Made by a program: the position numbers and the translations under genes | Shown: positions 11,900 through 23,875 of the stretch, piece by piece | Position numbering within the stretch: position 1 is the first letter of the stretch | Layout of the letters: each line of letters begins with the position of its first letter | The notes under the pieces: model-generated | Told to the model about the DNA's origin: nothing | Databases searched by the model: none | What the model saw: only the letters and a program-made list of their open reading frames with translations | Assembly (NCBI GenBank): GCA_019925105.1 | Contig: JAHGAU010000032.1 | Span: 704,748 to 768,747 of the forward strand | Reading direction: 5' to 3' | Source of the DNA: Niebla homalea | Lineage: Eukaryota > Ascomycota > Lecanoromycetes > Lecanorales > Ramalinaceae | DNA: 64,000 nt

Positions 11900-14800
11900 T
11901 TAAGCTAATTCCGGCGTTCTTTAATACTCGGTTATTTAGCCTTATTAATAACCGTAAAAAACCCGATATCTATAACGTTAAGAATAAAAACCGGTATCTA
12001 CCTAGCCTCCACTTTTATCTTAAGGGTTAAAAGTATTTATAACCGTTTAAAGAATAAGAATTTATTTATACGTTTTTTTTAAGAAAACCTATAATATTAC
12101 GATTAAATCTACTTAAGGGTTACCCTTAAATTTATTACTTTTCCGTTACCTTACGGGTCTATTTAATATTAAAATTTTAAAATTCCGATTATACTATTAA
12201 ATATCCTTACCGATATATATATTATTATTACCTTATTTATATAACTTTATTAACCGACGTAATATTGCCTTTTATGCCGCTTTAATATTTATAACCTTTT
12301 TAGCCTTTTATTAAGTATAGTTTTTCCGCCGTTACTTTTTACTTTTAAGTTAACGGCGAAATTTCTTAATTAAATCTTTAACCACTTTATTTATTTCTTT
12401 AATTAAGTTAAATTATAATAATAAGCCTATAATTATTATAAATTTAATAACCGTTTTAGTACCTTTTTTATTAATAAGTATTTAGCGATAATCGTTAATT
12501 TTTATCTTTTTAATTAATTCCGGTTTAAGCTCCTTAAATAATAAATAGGAGATTAATATATATACGGCGTCTTATTTTTATTATTTATATTTATAGTTAA
12601 TATTAATCCGGTTATTAATATATATAATAAAAAGGAAATAAATTAAATTATTTTTATTTATCCGGAGTTAAATTATTAACGTATTATTATTTTTCTTTAT
12701 AATCCCGTAACGTTAAAAATACTTATTAATAACTTTATTATTATTTAAAGCCGGATATTATTACCCTTAAGGGATTAATTCTTTATATTTACGTTAACGT
12801 TTTATTTATTTCTTTATAATTTATAAAATAATTACTGTTAACTTTACTTTTATAACCTTTTTCTCCTCCGTTATTCTTACTTTAAGTAAGAATTTATATA
12901 TTCTTATATTAACTTTTAAACGTAAATTAAATTAATTTCTTTTTTAGCCTACTTTAATTTAACTTCCGTGGGAAAAATAGGTATTATTTTTCTACGCCTT
13001 TTTATTTAAGGCCTTTTATAATTTTAATAAATACGTTTATTTCCTATTAATATAATTAAGTTTATACCTTTTTTAAGCTTTACTTAAATAATTATTTAAT
13101 TTAAGGTTAATTTTATTAATAATATAAAGATTTTGGATTCTAATATTGGGACGGAAGTTACTTTATATATTTTATTTATTACTTTTAAGTATCGGTTTTA
13201 AACTTTTTATAATTGCTAGACGGGTTTTTTTTTATATTTAAGCGTATTTTTAAGTACGTATTAAATAATTACCGCGTATATTATTATAGGCTTTATAACC
13301 GCTTAATAAACGATTTTAACCTTTTATAAAATAGCTTTTTACGTTAACGCCGTAAGGTAAATAAGGCCCCTTTCCTATAAAATTATTTTCTTTTAAACTT
13401 TTTTTATATAATTCTTTTAATCCAATTTCTTATTAATTTATAAATTAAATACCTTAATATTAACTTCCGGTTTTACCGTTATATTACTTAAGTTTATTAT
13501 AATTATTATATTATATAACTTTAAGCTCCTTATTATATAGATAAGCTTATATTTATATAAGGTAAATTAGGCTTTATATATTTTTACTTATTATAAATAA
13601 ACTTTATAAATTTATTTTAACTTTAAATAATTTATATAAATAAATATATTATAGGTTAAAAAATGGATATTATTAATAAAGTTTTTTATTTAAACTTTTT
13701 ATTTTAGCTTTATTAAGTTTTTAATAAATAAGCTATTAAAGAATAAAATTAAAATTAAAAAAATAAATAATCCTTAAAGAATCCCTATTATCGCGGGCTT
13801 TATCGTACTTATTTTCTGTTTTAAGTTAATTAATATCGTTTAATTATTTAAGAAACTTTTTATTTAATTTATAAAGAAAAATAAAACCCCCTTTTTCCGT
13901 AAATTATATAATAACCTTTAATAGTTTATTTTATTAAACGCCTTTATAATATTTAAAAAAGAAAACTTATAATATATTTTTTCCTATAATTTTATACCGT
14001 ATATACGTTATTAATTAAGTTTTTAAAAGCCATTTCCGTTAACCGTTTTCTTTTTATTTTTATTTATTAATTAAAAAGCAATTTATATTCTTTTATATAA
14101 TTATTTAAAATCTTCGTAATTATTATTTTTAAAGTTTTCTTTAATATATAAAAAAGTACTCTAAATCTATATAATTTTATTTTTAAGTAATTTAACTTAA
14201 TCGGTTTTTTAAAGATAATCGTTTTAGCCTCCTTAAATCTATAAGGGTAATATCCTATATTAAAATAAACTTAAAATAAATAAGTAAAGACTTCTTTAAA
14301 TAATAACGTTATTATAAATAGGAATTTATTTAATATACCGTTAAGTTTAAAAGCCTTATTTTTTTTCGGTTTATTAATTACTTTAATTATTATCTTTTAA
14401 GTTATTATTTTATTTATTATTATTAATTTAGGATATACCGTACCGTCGATATTTACTAGGTTAACTTCCGGTAATAAAGGAAAAAACGGTTTTTTAAAAG
14501 CCTTAATTTTACCATTAAAAATATTTATTACCGTACCATTTAATCTTTTTAAGGATAGAAATTTAAGGATAAGTTTAAGTTTTCCACTTTATTTTTTACC
14601 GTATTTTATTAGCTTTTAAATATTATAAAAGGAAACCGTTAAGTTATATATTATAACCCGGAAATACGTTTATTAAACCTTTTAAATAATTTTCTCTTTT
14701 TCTTTTTAAGCTTTTTTTAATTACTAAAACGTTTCTTAATTCTTATATTTAATAATTTACTTTATAAGTACTTTTACCTTTATAATTACCTTTATATATT

Positions 14801-16934
14801 CCTCGTTTTAATAGGTTTTAACTTTTTAAGACGGCTTTATTATTAAGATTATAATATTAATTATTTTATTTAAAATTTTTATTACCCGCTTTATAAAATA
14901 ATCGATTTATTCCTTATTATTAAGTTAAGGGAGCTTAGTTAATTAAGATATTATTTTTATTGTTTTTATAAATATTTTAGCTTTTTTAACCGTTTTTTAC
15001 GCTTATTTAAATAGTAAAAATAGAATCGCGTTGACGGATTAGTTTAGGGTCGTCTATATCGGGACGTAGTTTAAACCGTATTTTAGGTTTTCTCGGGGTT
15101 TATATACTATAATTAAATTAATAATATTTTTTAAATTAAATATTAAGTTGATCGTAGTCTTAAATCTATAGCTTTTTTATATAATAATCCCTTTTAATAT
15201 TAATAATATAAAATTAAATTACATAATAATTATTAATAGCTTTTTAAATTTAATATAATTAATTATATAACCGTCTTTATTCTATTAAACGTAATAAAGA
15301 TTTAAGTCCTTTATTAAGAAATATTTATTAAATATAATTATAATATCCTTAAATAACGGGATTATAAAGGGTTTTTTTATTAACCGGTAACGGATTATAC
15401 GTATTATAAATATTTAAATTACTTTTAATATTTTTTTTATATAATCCGGAACGTATATAAATTCCCTTTATAATAAATAACGTTTTAATTATTTATATTT
15501 AATTTCTTATTAATAAAAAAGTACGTTTATATCGTTTTATTATTTTTAAAGGTTAAATAAAAACTATCTTCCGGGTTAATTAAAGAATAAATATACGGAT
15601 TATATAGCGGCTCCTATATTACTATAATATCGATATCCTTTATTTCCTTAAATTTAAATATTAATATTACGGCTTTAATTACTTCCTTACGTATATTATA
15701 TTATATTACCCTTAAAAGCGTAAATATATTAAATATTAACGTTTATCGGGCTTTTTTTATTGACTTTTATTTATATAAATAATTTTTCTTTAAGGCTAAG
15801 TATTATTTATTTTAATCTTTTTATTATAATAATAATCCTGGTTAAGCGGCCGGTTTTAAAGGTTAATATTATTATAAGTTTCCTTTTTTTTACGTTATTA
15901 ATTATTACGTTTTATTTTTCCTTATTTAATAAGCTCCGTTTATATTTTAAAACCGTTTTTAATTATTTTACCGGTTTAAGTTTATATAAATTATAACGTT
16001 AAATTTTAATTGTTATTTTAATTTCCTTACGTTAAGTCTTTTTTATTCTTACCGTATATTATAAGTTTTACGTTAAGTAATTATTATTACCGTACGTTAC
16101 GTATTTTAATATATTTTTCATTAAACTTTTTATTATTAAGTTAACGTATTTATATATATTATACTTTTTAATATATATTATATATTTTATATTATTAAGG
16201 TACTTCGTAATAATATATTTATATCTTTAATATTTAAAATATTAATAAATATCCGCTATTTAATCTTAAAGTCTTATTAATTTAAGGGACTTACCCTTTA
16301 TTACCCCTTTATTAAAAATATTATTATATATCCTTATTAACGTTATCCTTAGGATAACCATAAAGTATCTTTTTATATAATTAAAAACGTTTAACTTTTT
16401 TATTATAAAGGGGAAACTATAATTAATAATCTATAATTTAAGGTAAAAAATTATATTTTCCTTTTTTATCCGCCTTAAAGTAACTTCCTTTTCCTCCCCC
16501 GTAAATTTTATTAAATATATCCCGTTTATTACGATAATAAAAAATTACCTTAATATTTTTACCGTTTTATACTCTTTTTTACCGGTTTACCCTTTTAATT
16601 TCTTTAACTTTTTCTTCGTTTTTAATAAAGTTATATTAAGAAAAATATCTTTACTTTATGGTTTACGTATTATAATAATTTATTTTATTAACGGCTTTCT
16701 TATTACCTTAAACGCTTTTATTAATTATAATAAGTTTATTTTTACCATTATATTTTTCTCCTTTTTACCCAATAATTATACGGTTATTATTTTCGCCTTT
16801 TTTAACGCCGTTATTTTCTTTTTTATTTTTATTTTTTTTATTATTAACGTTAATGTTATTTTTATAGTTTTCATTATTTAATTTATTTTTACTCCTTTTT
16901 TTAAAGTCTTTTTTATCGCTTTTTTACTTTATAT
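11900..16934 (-). pseudogene. LINE-4 ORF2 relic
   Basis: This is the 3' three quarters of LINE-4, the reverse complement of the LINE-3 ORF2 region; for example 16470-16560 aligns with 38990-39075. It would have coded endonuclease and reverse transcriptase. RIP has filled every frame with stops. An open stretch at 15760-15996 on the plus strand is antisense to it and is not a gene. The upstream part of the element (ORF1) lies beyond LINE-2 at 22754-23862. Confidence 0.8.
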
Positions 16935-16947
16935 ATATCCTTTTTAT
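16935..16947. repeat. LINE-2 target-site duplication, left copy
   Basis: ATATCCTTTTTAT abuts the 5' end of LINE-2 and is repeated exactly at 22741-22753 after the (TCAA)n tail. On both sides the flank is LINE-4 sequence. Confidence 0.9.
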
Positions 16948-16951
16948 AAAG

Positions 16952-17880
16952 ATGGCGACGAACAAAGGGACCCCAGAGGTCCAAAACGATGCGTATATAC
17001 ATAGCTCTAGCGATAGTGAGGGGAGTATATTAAGTGTGATAAGTGGAAATAGCGTAATAGTTAAGAATAAGGTGGTAAACGGGTAAATAACCTATATTAA
17101 CAGAAACGGCGATAACGCGTATAGGTAATATAATAATAATAAGCCGGATAATACTTAAAATAAATAAGGAAATTAAGGTTAATAAAATATGTATATTAAA
17201 GCGCGTAAAATACGTAATAATAATACGGAAATAATAAGTAAATAAGGGGGTAGGAAAGCCGGTATAATACTAATAACGAAGAATATAAACGGAGGGAAAA
17301 GGTAAAAAGACCGTAATAAAAGTATTATTAAGGATATATAAAAAGGAAATAAAACTGGTAAAAAGGACGGGACCTTAAAAAACCAAAAGTAAAAAGCGGA
17401 GATAATACATTACCCAATAAAGGAAAGTAAAAGGGCGGTAAGGGAGGCGGTAAAGGCCTTAAAAAGACTCCTTACGGTAAAGTAAAAGGATATTACGTTA
17501 AAGATTTAACCGATATTATAGATTAAATTAAAAAACATAAAGGATTTTTATATAAAAATAAAAATAAAACTGGGGGAGGCGGAGCATTTATAGGGCTCTT
17601 AAGGGGCGGAAGCGAGGATATTAATAAAGGGTAAAGACGGCGGTTTAAGGTTGGGTATATAAAGCGAAAGTATAAAGGCGGTAACCCCTTAAATAAAAAA
17701 GAATTAAACAATAAGGATAATAAAAAGGGTACCCGTGGCAGAAAATAAGGGGATAACGGAGGAGAAAACGGCCGTATTAAGGAAAATAAAAATAATAATA
17801 ATCTACCTATTTAATAACGAAAAAAGGAATACGGTAATAAAAATAAACTTATTATAATTAATAAAGGCTTTTAAGGTAAT
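16952..17880 (+). pseudogene. LINE-2 ORF1 relic
   Basis: This is the first reading frame of the LINE, which in Tad-like elements codes an RNA-binding protein of the element particle. It starts at the ATG at 16952, only four bases into the element, and reads MATNKGTPEV and onward openly for about 43 codons before the first TAA at a RIP site. The middle is Lys/Arg/Gly-rich, with segments such as GGGGAFIGLLRGGSEDINKG near 17574-17633. I see no clear Cys-His knuckle, since Cys codons are prime RIP targets. An open minus-strand stretch at 17523-17711 is antisense and is not a gene. Confidence 0.75.
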
Positions 17881-17899
17881 AACGAAAACTATTAATAAA

Positions 17900-20800
17900 A
17901 TAAATTATTATAATATATAAACTATAAAATAAAGATATCTTCCTTAATATAACGTTTTTAAAGGCAAAAGAAAGCTTAAAGAGGTTTAAGGCTTAAGTTA
18001 ATAAGAAAAAGTATAAATTAATTAAGGTTTTAAAATAATTATTTATTATTATAGTAAATAAAATATATTTATTACGTTTTAAGGAAGCCGAAAAAGAAAT
18101 TATATTAAAAAATATAGAAAAAAAAAATACGGTTTTTTACTTAAAGCTTAAGATCGTTAATTATAAACTTCTATCGGTAATAAAAAGACTTAATTCCTTA
18201 AAACGCATAAAAAAATACTTTATTATTATATTAAGTATAACGTTAATAAAGATATATAATAACGTCCTAAATAAAGGGATTATTAAAGGGGGATTTTTTA
18301 AGATAACTTAACTATAAGATAAGGCGGTTAATATTTATTAATATTTTAAGTATTAAAGTTATAAATATATTATTATAAAATACTTTAATATTATAAAGTA
18401 TATAATTTATATTAAGGGTTATAATACTTATAAGTATATAAAGCTGGTAATTAAGGGGCTTATAAAGGATATATTTAAATACGCCGTATATAGTAAGGAA
18501 AAATACTTAATATAAAATTCCAAATATATAATAAAAATTAAAGAAACTAAACGTAAGGAAACCCGGATAATTACGAAAATTTAACGGCATAATACGTATA
18601 AAATTAATTTAATAACTTAATTAAAAATTGCCTTAAAACGCGAGTTTAATTAATTAAATAATAAAAAGTAAATAACGGTAAAAAAGAAAAAGCTCTTTAT
18701 AATTTTAATTTTAAAAGCTGGCCGTCCTATATTATTAATAATAACCGGGAAAATATTAAGCCAGGAAACGTTTAACTTTAATAAGAAGTTTATAACTTAA
18801 ACGGATATAAAAAAAAAGTTTTTATAAAGGTTAATATATAATATATTAACGTTTTTAAGAATAATATAATATAACGTCCGTAATAAAAGAATTAAAGCCG
18901 TAATATTAATATTTAAATTTAAAGAAATTAAAAACGTTAATATTATAATAATATAGAAATTATTATATAGCTTATATATATATTTATTTATTAATTTAAG
19001 GAAAAGGTTTTATTTAACCTTTAAGGGGGATAAAATAATTAAAATATGCTTCTTTATAAATAAACGGCTTAATATAAATAACTAAAATATTACTTATTAT
19101 AATAAAAACCTTTATATACTCTATATTATAAAAAAAGGGGATTTAAAGGGCGACCTTAATATTTATAACGTATATAACCCGCTTCCGGTTAATAAAGAAG
19201 GATTTTTTATAATATTATTGCTTAAAAAGGTCTTAATTACTTTAAGTAAATATATATTATTTAAAGACTTTAATTTATATTATTATATATAAAATAAAAA
19301 AAGTATATAATAAATTATATTAAATTAAATAACCTATTAATAATTACCGTTTAAATTAACCTTTTATTATTAATATTATAAGGGATTATTATATAAAAGA
19401 ATTATAGGTTTAGAATAACGATTAATTTAACTTTTAATACGGAAAAGGTTATTAATACGGTTATAATATATAAGCTATAAAAGGACTTAAAATATAGTTC
19501 AGATTATATACCGATATAAATAACTTTAAATTAAATCGTTAATATAATTATATTATTATTAATAAGGAAAGCGTAAAAAACGGTTAAGGAAGTAAAGGTT
19601 TATATAAAAACGGAAAAAATAATAATATAGTTTACGGACCTCCTTTAATTAAATAATAAAGACCGGATCGACCTTTTTATAAATTTAATAATAAAAGTAT
19701 TAAATAAAATAATCGATAAGATTATTTTAATAATAAAACTTTCTTAAAGAGTTAAAACTTATTAAAACGAAAAATATATAATTATAATTATAAAAATAAA
19801 AAAATTAATTAAATAAACTTTTAAGTATAAAAATTAAAAAATACTTAATTAATTAAAAGTTATTTAAGAAGAAAAAGAAAGGATTATTAAGAAAATTAAG
19901 TAAATATATTTTTAGTTTATAATATATAATTTAACGGTTTTACTTTATAGTATTTAAAAGTTAATAAAATATAATAAAAAATAAAATAAGAAATTAAAGT
20001 TTATTTTTAAATTCTTACCTTTTAAGAAATCCGATAATATATTAATTAATATCTTTAACGGTAAAATTAAGGCCTTTAAAAAGTATTTTTCCCCCTTTAT
20101 TAAAAGTTAATTTAAATAATATTAATAACGTTATATATTCCGACCTTATATTAATAAATAAAATAATAATATAAAATATAATAATTAAAGCGATTAATAA
20201 ATTAAAGAAAAATAAAGCCTTAAGATTAAATAAAATTCTTAATAGATTCTTAATAATAATAATTTTATTATTTAAAAAGGTTTTTATTTATTTCTTTTAA
20301 GTATATTTCGACGTTAATTATTATTTACGTAAATTTAAAGAAATAAAGAAAATTATTTTTAAGAAGTTTATTAAGCCGGATTATTTTAAAATAAAGTCTT
20401 ATAAATTTATTATATTCTTATATACGTTAAAGAAAGTTTTAAAAACGGTAATAATAAGGATCCTTAATAATTATATAAAGAATTACGGACATCTTTTTAA
20501 TTAATAAATAGACATAAGGAAAAATCGGTTAATAAAAATAGCCCTTAAAGGATTAATTAATAGCATATATACGGTATAAGGTTATAGGAAGAAATATATT
20601 ATAAGTTTTCTTTTTTTTAATATTATAAATACTTTTAATAAAATAAATTATTAAAAATTATTATATAATTTAAGAAAGAAGGGGATATTATTCTTCTTAA
20701 TTAAATAAATAAAAAGTTTCTTAAGCGACCGAGCTATATTAATAATTTAAGATAAAAGATAAGCTTAATAAAGCCCGTTATAACGGGGATTCTTTAAGGA

Positions 20801-22690
20801 TCATTTATTTCTTTTATATTATTTTTATTCTTTAACGGTTTATTAATTGAAAAGCTTATTAAATTAAAATAAAAGGTTTAAGTTGGAAGTTTTATTAATA
20901 ATATTTAATTTTTAATTTATAATACCTTTACGTATATAAATTATTTAGAATTAAAATAGGCTTATAAAGTTTACCTTTAATAAACGAAAACTTATAAGGC
21001 TTAATTTACGTTATATAAGTATAAACTTATTTATATAATTAAAAGCTTAAAATTATATAATATAATAATTATAATAAACTTGGGTAGAATTACGGTAAAA
21101 CCGGATGTTAATATTAAAGTCTTTAATTTTTAAGTAAATAAGAAGCTTAATTAAAAGGACTATATAAGAAAAATTTAAAAGAAAATAACTTTATAAGAAA
21201 AAGGTCTTACTTATTTCGCCGTATTAATATAAGGAATTACGTTATAAAAGGCCCGGATTATTTATTAAACTATAATAAAGTTAACTATAATATACGTTAT
21301 AATTATTTAATATATATTTAAAAATACCTTAAAATATAAAAAAGAACTTATTTAAATATTATAGAAAGTCCAGAATCGGTATTTAAGAGTAATTAATAAT
21401 ACCTATAAAATAACCTTTATCCCGGTATTAAAGTTTAAAGTCTTTATACCGCCGATCGAGGTTTTATTAAATTAAATAATCGTTTAAATAAAATTAAAGA
21501 AATATATATATTTAATTACGATAATAAGAAACGGGCGGATCTATTAGAATTTTAATAAGCTTAAAATTAAAGGGAATAAATTAAAGATATTTATTTCCCT
21601 TCTTATTAAAATAAAGTAAGAATAAGCTAAAAAAAAGGTTAACCTTACCGGTATCTTAAAAATTAATTTAAGCGGGTATAAATTCCCGTTAAACGTAAAA
21701 AAAACCGAGATTAAAAGGATTTAAAGAATAAAGGTTATAATAATTATTTTATAGATTATAATAAAGTAAATTAAATATTAACGGAAATATAAAAACTTTA
21801 TATCTTAAGGTTATTATTATTTAACTTTTAATAATTAAAAAATTATTAATAAATATTTTTACCGTTATAATATTATAAGGAAGGATAATAATATATTAAT
21901 AATTTAATTCCGGACGGATAAAAACGGTTTAATTTACTTCTTATTTATTATATATACCGGGGGTCGAATAAATACCGGATATAAATATAAATAAAAAAAA
22001 TAAAACATTATATATATCCTTATTTTTTATTTTTTATTTATAAAAATTAAGTTAAAATTTATCGTAAAAATTAATATTTATAATTATTATTAAATATTAT
22101 TTATAAAGTAAAGTATTTAAATAATTATTAAGTTTATAATATTTACCGGATTATTATTATAATTTAACCTTATTATAAAGATAAATAAGGTTATTAAAGA
22201 TTTTACGGAAAAAGCCCGTTACCAGTTAAAGAAAAAAAAAAAGGAACGGAAACCGGTTATATTAATTATATAAACCAGAAAGTATCTTTTATAACCGTAA
22301 GGATATAATAATAAACGCTTATTAAAAATCTTTAAAAAAGTTAATAATAATAATAATATAAAAAAGGTATATATTAAATATATAAATATTAATAAAAATA
22401 TTTAAAAATATTATATAAAATTAAAGTAATATAAATATATAAAAAAGCGGAAGAATAATAAACTTAAGAATAACTTTTATAAGGATATAATCGTAATATT
22501 ACGGATTTTCTTAAGGGAATTAAAATATAAAAAGTATATAAATAAATTATTATTCTTTAAACGGTTATTAATATCCTTTATTTTAAGGGATAAAGGGTAA
22601 AGGCCTAATAAACGCCGGTTTTTACTTTAACGTTATAAGTATCAGGTTTTTGCGGTTATTAATAAGGCTAAAAGGCCGCGTATTAAGGAA
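17900..22690 (+). pseudogene. LINE-2 ORF2 relic (endonuclease - reverse transcriptase)
   Basis: The endonuclease domain is recognised at about 18900-19350, with text reading CFFINKRLN then NVYNPLP and LFKDFN (usual LGDFN) near 19256-19275. Reverse transcriptase follows at about 20190-21100: conserved segments read INKLKKNKA, then ILNNYIKNYG. The catalytic FxDD reads FINN near 20892-20903, again two Asp-to-Asn changes. The C-terminal part ends near the common LINE tail at 22690. The order of domains and total length fit a Tad-clade element. All frames are broken by TAA and TAG, mainly at former Gln and Trp codons. Confidence 0.82.
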
Positions 22691-22740
22691 CGCCGGAATT
22701 AGCTTAACTAGACCCGTAGTATAAATCAATCAATCAATCA

Positions 22741-22753
22741 ATATCCTTTTTAT
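22741..22753. repeat. LINE-2 target-site duplication, right copy
   Basis: This is the second exact copy of ATATCCTTTTTAT, after the LINE-2 tail. The LINE-4 sequence resumes immediately after it. Confidence 0.9.
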
Positions 22754-23107
22754 TTCCTTTCGCTTCCGTCCGTTAACGCTTTTATTACCGCCTTTTAAGC
22801 TTTACGTAACCTCTTTAACTCCCTTAAATTTCTCTTTATATTTACGTAAAAGTTTTTACTCCCCGTAACCCGATTTATAGTATTAATTAAGTCTTTAACG
22901 TAATATCTTTTTATATAATTATAAGGAAACCTTTTAACGTTTTTATTATTTCCTCCTTTTTTACTTTTCCCCTATATATTTAATAATTACCTCTTTTTAT
23001 AACTTATTCCTATTTACTTAATATTTCCTTATTTTTACTTAATTTTCTCTTAATTTATATATACTTAATAAAACCTTTTACGCCTCCGTTTACTTTTTAT
23101 TTATCCC

Positions 23108-23115
23108 CGTATATT
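23108..23115. repeat. MITE target-site duplication, left copy (CGTATATT)
   Basis: The eight bases CGTATATT occur again at 23538-23545 on the other side of the element. An 8-bp duplication is diagnostic of the hAT superfamily among common fungal DNA transposons. Confidence 0.92.
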
Positions 23116-23537
23116 TACTCCGGGAAGCGGGACGGGATATGTCCCATGGGATAGGGACGGGATAGGGATGGGATCGGGATGGGACGGGATAAAATAAGGT
23201 TTATCCCATCCCGTACTAGTATGGGATGGGACGGGATGGGATAGGGATATGCTAAGATCCCGCCAAGACCTATTTATAGTATAGAATTTACTATTTATAG
23301 TATATAAGCCTTTATATAACTTAAAAACCCCTTTAAAAAAATCCAAAAATTCAATACTGGGAGTGAATTATTCACTAAATCCGGTTAACGTACCAAGACT
23401 TGGGATCTTGGTATATCCCTATCCCATCCCGCCGGGATAGGGATGGGACGGGACGGGATCTACCCCTTATCCCGTCCCACGCGGGATGGGATAAGTGAAT
23501 CCAAATCCCGTCCCATCCCGTCCCGCTTCCCGGAGTA
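23116..23537. mobile_element. hAT-type MITE (422 bp) rich in GGGAT/GGGAC repeats
   Basis: This is a non-autonomous DNA transposon with perfect terminal inverted repeats of at least 20 bases, beginning TACTCCGGGAAGCGGGACGG and ending with its reverse complement, flanked by an exact 8-bp duplication. Subterminal regions hold many copies of GGGAT, GGGAC and GGGATGGGAC in both orientations, probably transposase-binding sites. The centre (about 23260-23390) is AT-rich and non-coding. Unlike the surrounding LINE-4 the element is almost free of RIP, so it arrived after RIP or is too short to be targeted. A transposase must come from elsewhere. The G-runs could form quadruplexes. Confidence 0.9.
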
Positions 23538-23545
23538 CGTATATT
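23538..23545. repeat. MITE target-site duplication, right copy (CGTATATT)
   Basis: This is an exact copy of 23108-23115. Confidence 0.92.
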
Positions 23546-23875
23546 ATCCTTATCCCCTCCGCCCTTTATTTATTACCCTTAATAATAATACCTTTACGCG
23601 TTATATACGTCCTTTTACGCATATCTTATTAATTATAGGCTCTTTATTTAATTTAAGGTTTTTTTATCTCGTGTTTGTTACGTCGTTTATATAAAATATT
23701 ATTATTTTTATTAATTTAAGCCGCTTACCTTCCCTCCCTTTTTACTTTTATTATTATTCCACTTCCGCTTATTATATTTAAGGTATTATCCTTATTATTA
23801 CTTAAGCTATGGACGCGTGCATCATTTCTGACCTCTAAGGTCCCGTTGTTCGTCGCCATTTCATTATTTTAATTT

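Larger units (their letters stand above)
16948..22740 (+). mobile_element. LINE-2: full-length Tad-like LINE inserted in LINE-4
   Basis: This is a 5793-bp plus-strand LINE with a 13-bp duplication on each side and a (TCAA)n tail ending at 22740. The 5' end is AAAGATGGCGACGAACAAAG, the same start as LINE-3 and LINE-4 after one to four variable bases. The first 140 bases are hardly mutated; the rest is saturated with RIP changes. It lies head to head with the interrupted LINE-4 and belongs to the same subfamily as LINE-1 and LINE-5. Confidence 0.93.
11868..23862 (-). mobile_element. LINE-4: full-length Tad-like LINE, broken by LINE-2 and a MITE
   Basis: This is a minus-strand LINE. Its 3' end is the (TTGA)n tail at 11868-11882 with the shared tail motif at 11890-11925. 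Its 5' end is at 23862, where the minus strand reads GAAATGGCGACGAAC. The 13-bp duplication ATTATTTTAATTT at 11855-11867 and 23863-23875 is exact. Subtracting LINE-2 with its duplication (5806 bp) and the MITE with its duplication (430 bp) leaves 5759 bp, nearly the same as LINE-3 without its TRIM (5769 bp). LINE-4 therefore was full length. Its sequence is closer to LINE-3 than to LINE-1 or LINE-2. It hit the Copia reverse transcriptase at the conserved YGLKQ-like segment. Confidence 0.92.
22754..23862 (-). pseudogene. LINE-4 ORF1 relic, interrupted by a MITE
   Basis: This is the 5' part of LINE-4. On the minus strand the start codon lies at about 23860-23858 and reads MATNNGTLEVRND, matching LINE-2 and LINE-3. 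The region around 22900-22920 aligns with LINE-3 38455-38500 (a frame reading VKDLTD). A hAT-type MITE at 23116-23537 splits it, so open stretches at 23101-23346 (minus) and 23443-23694 (plus) are mostly MITE sequence and not genes. The frame is further broken by RIP. Confidence 0.8.

Noticed and set aside
15760..15996. Open 78-codon stretch on the plus strand
   Set aside because: It is antisense to the LINE-4 ORF2 relic, is Ile/Phe/Leu-rich as AT-rich sequence predicts, and shows no motif or homologous frame in the other LINE copies.
23130..23520. GGGAT/GGGAC arrays as telomere-like sequence
   Set aside because: Fungal telomere repeats are usually TTAGGG; here the runs are irregular, in both orientations, and bounded by inverted repeats with an 8-bp duplication.
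23101..23694. Two open stretches (minus 23101-23346, plus 23443-23694)
   Set aside because: They cover the MITE ends and G-run repeats. Both cross the MITE boundary into LINE-4, so neither can be an evolved gene.
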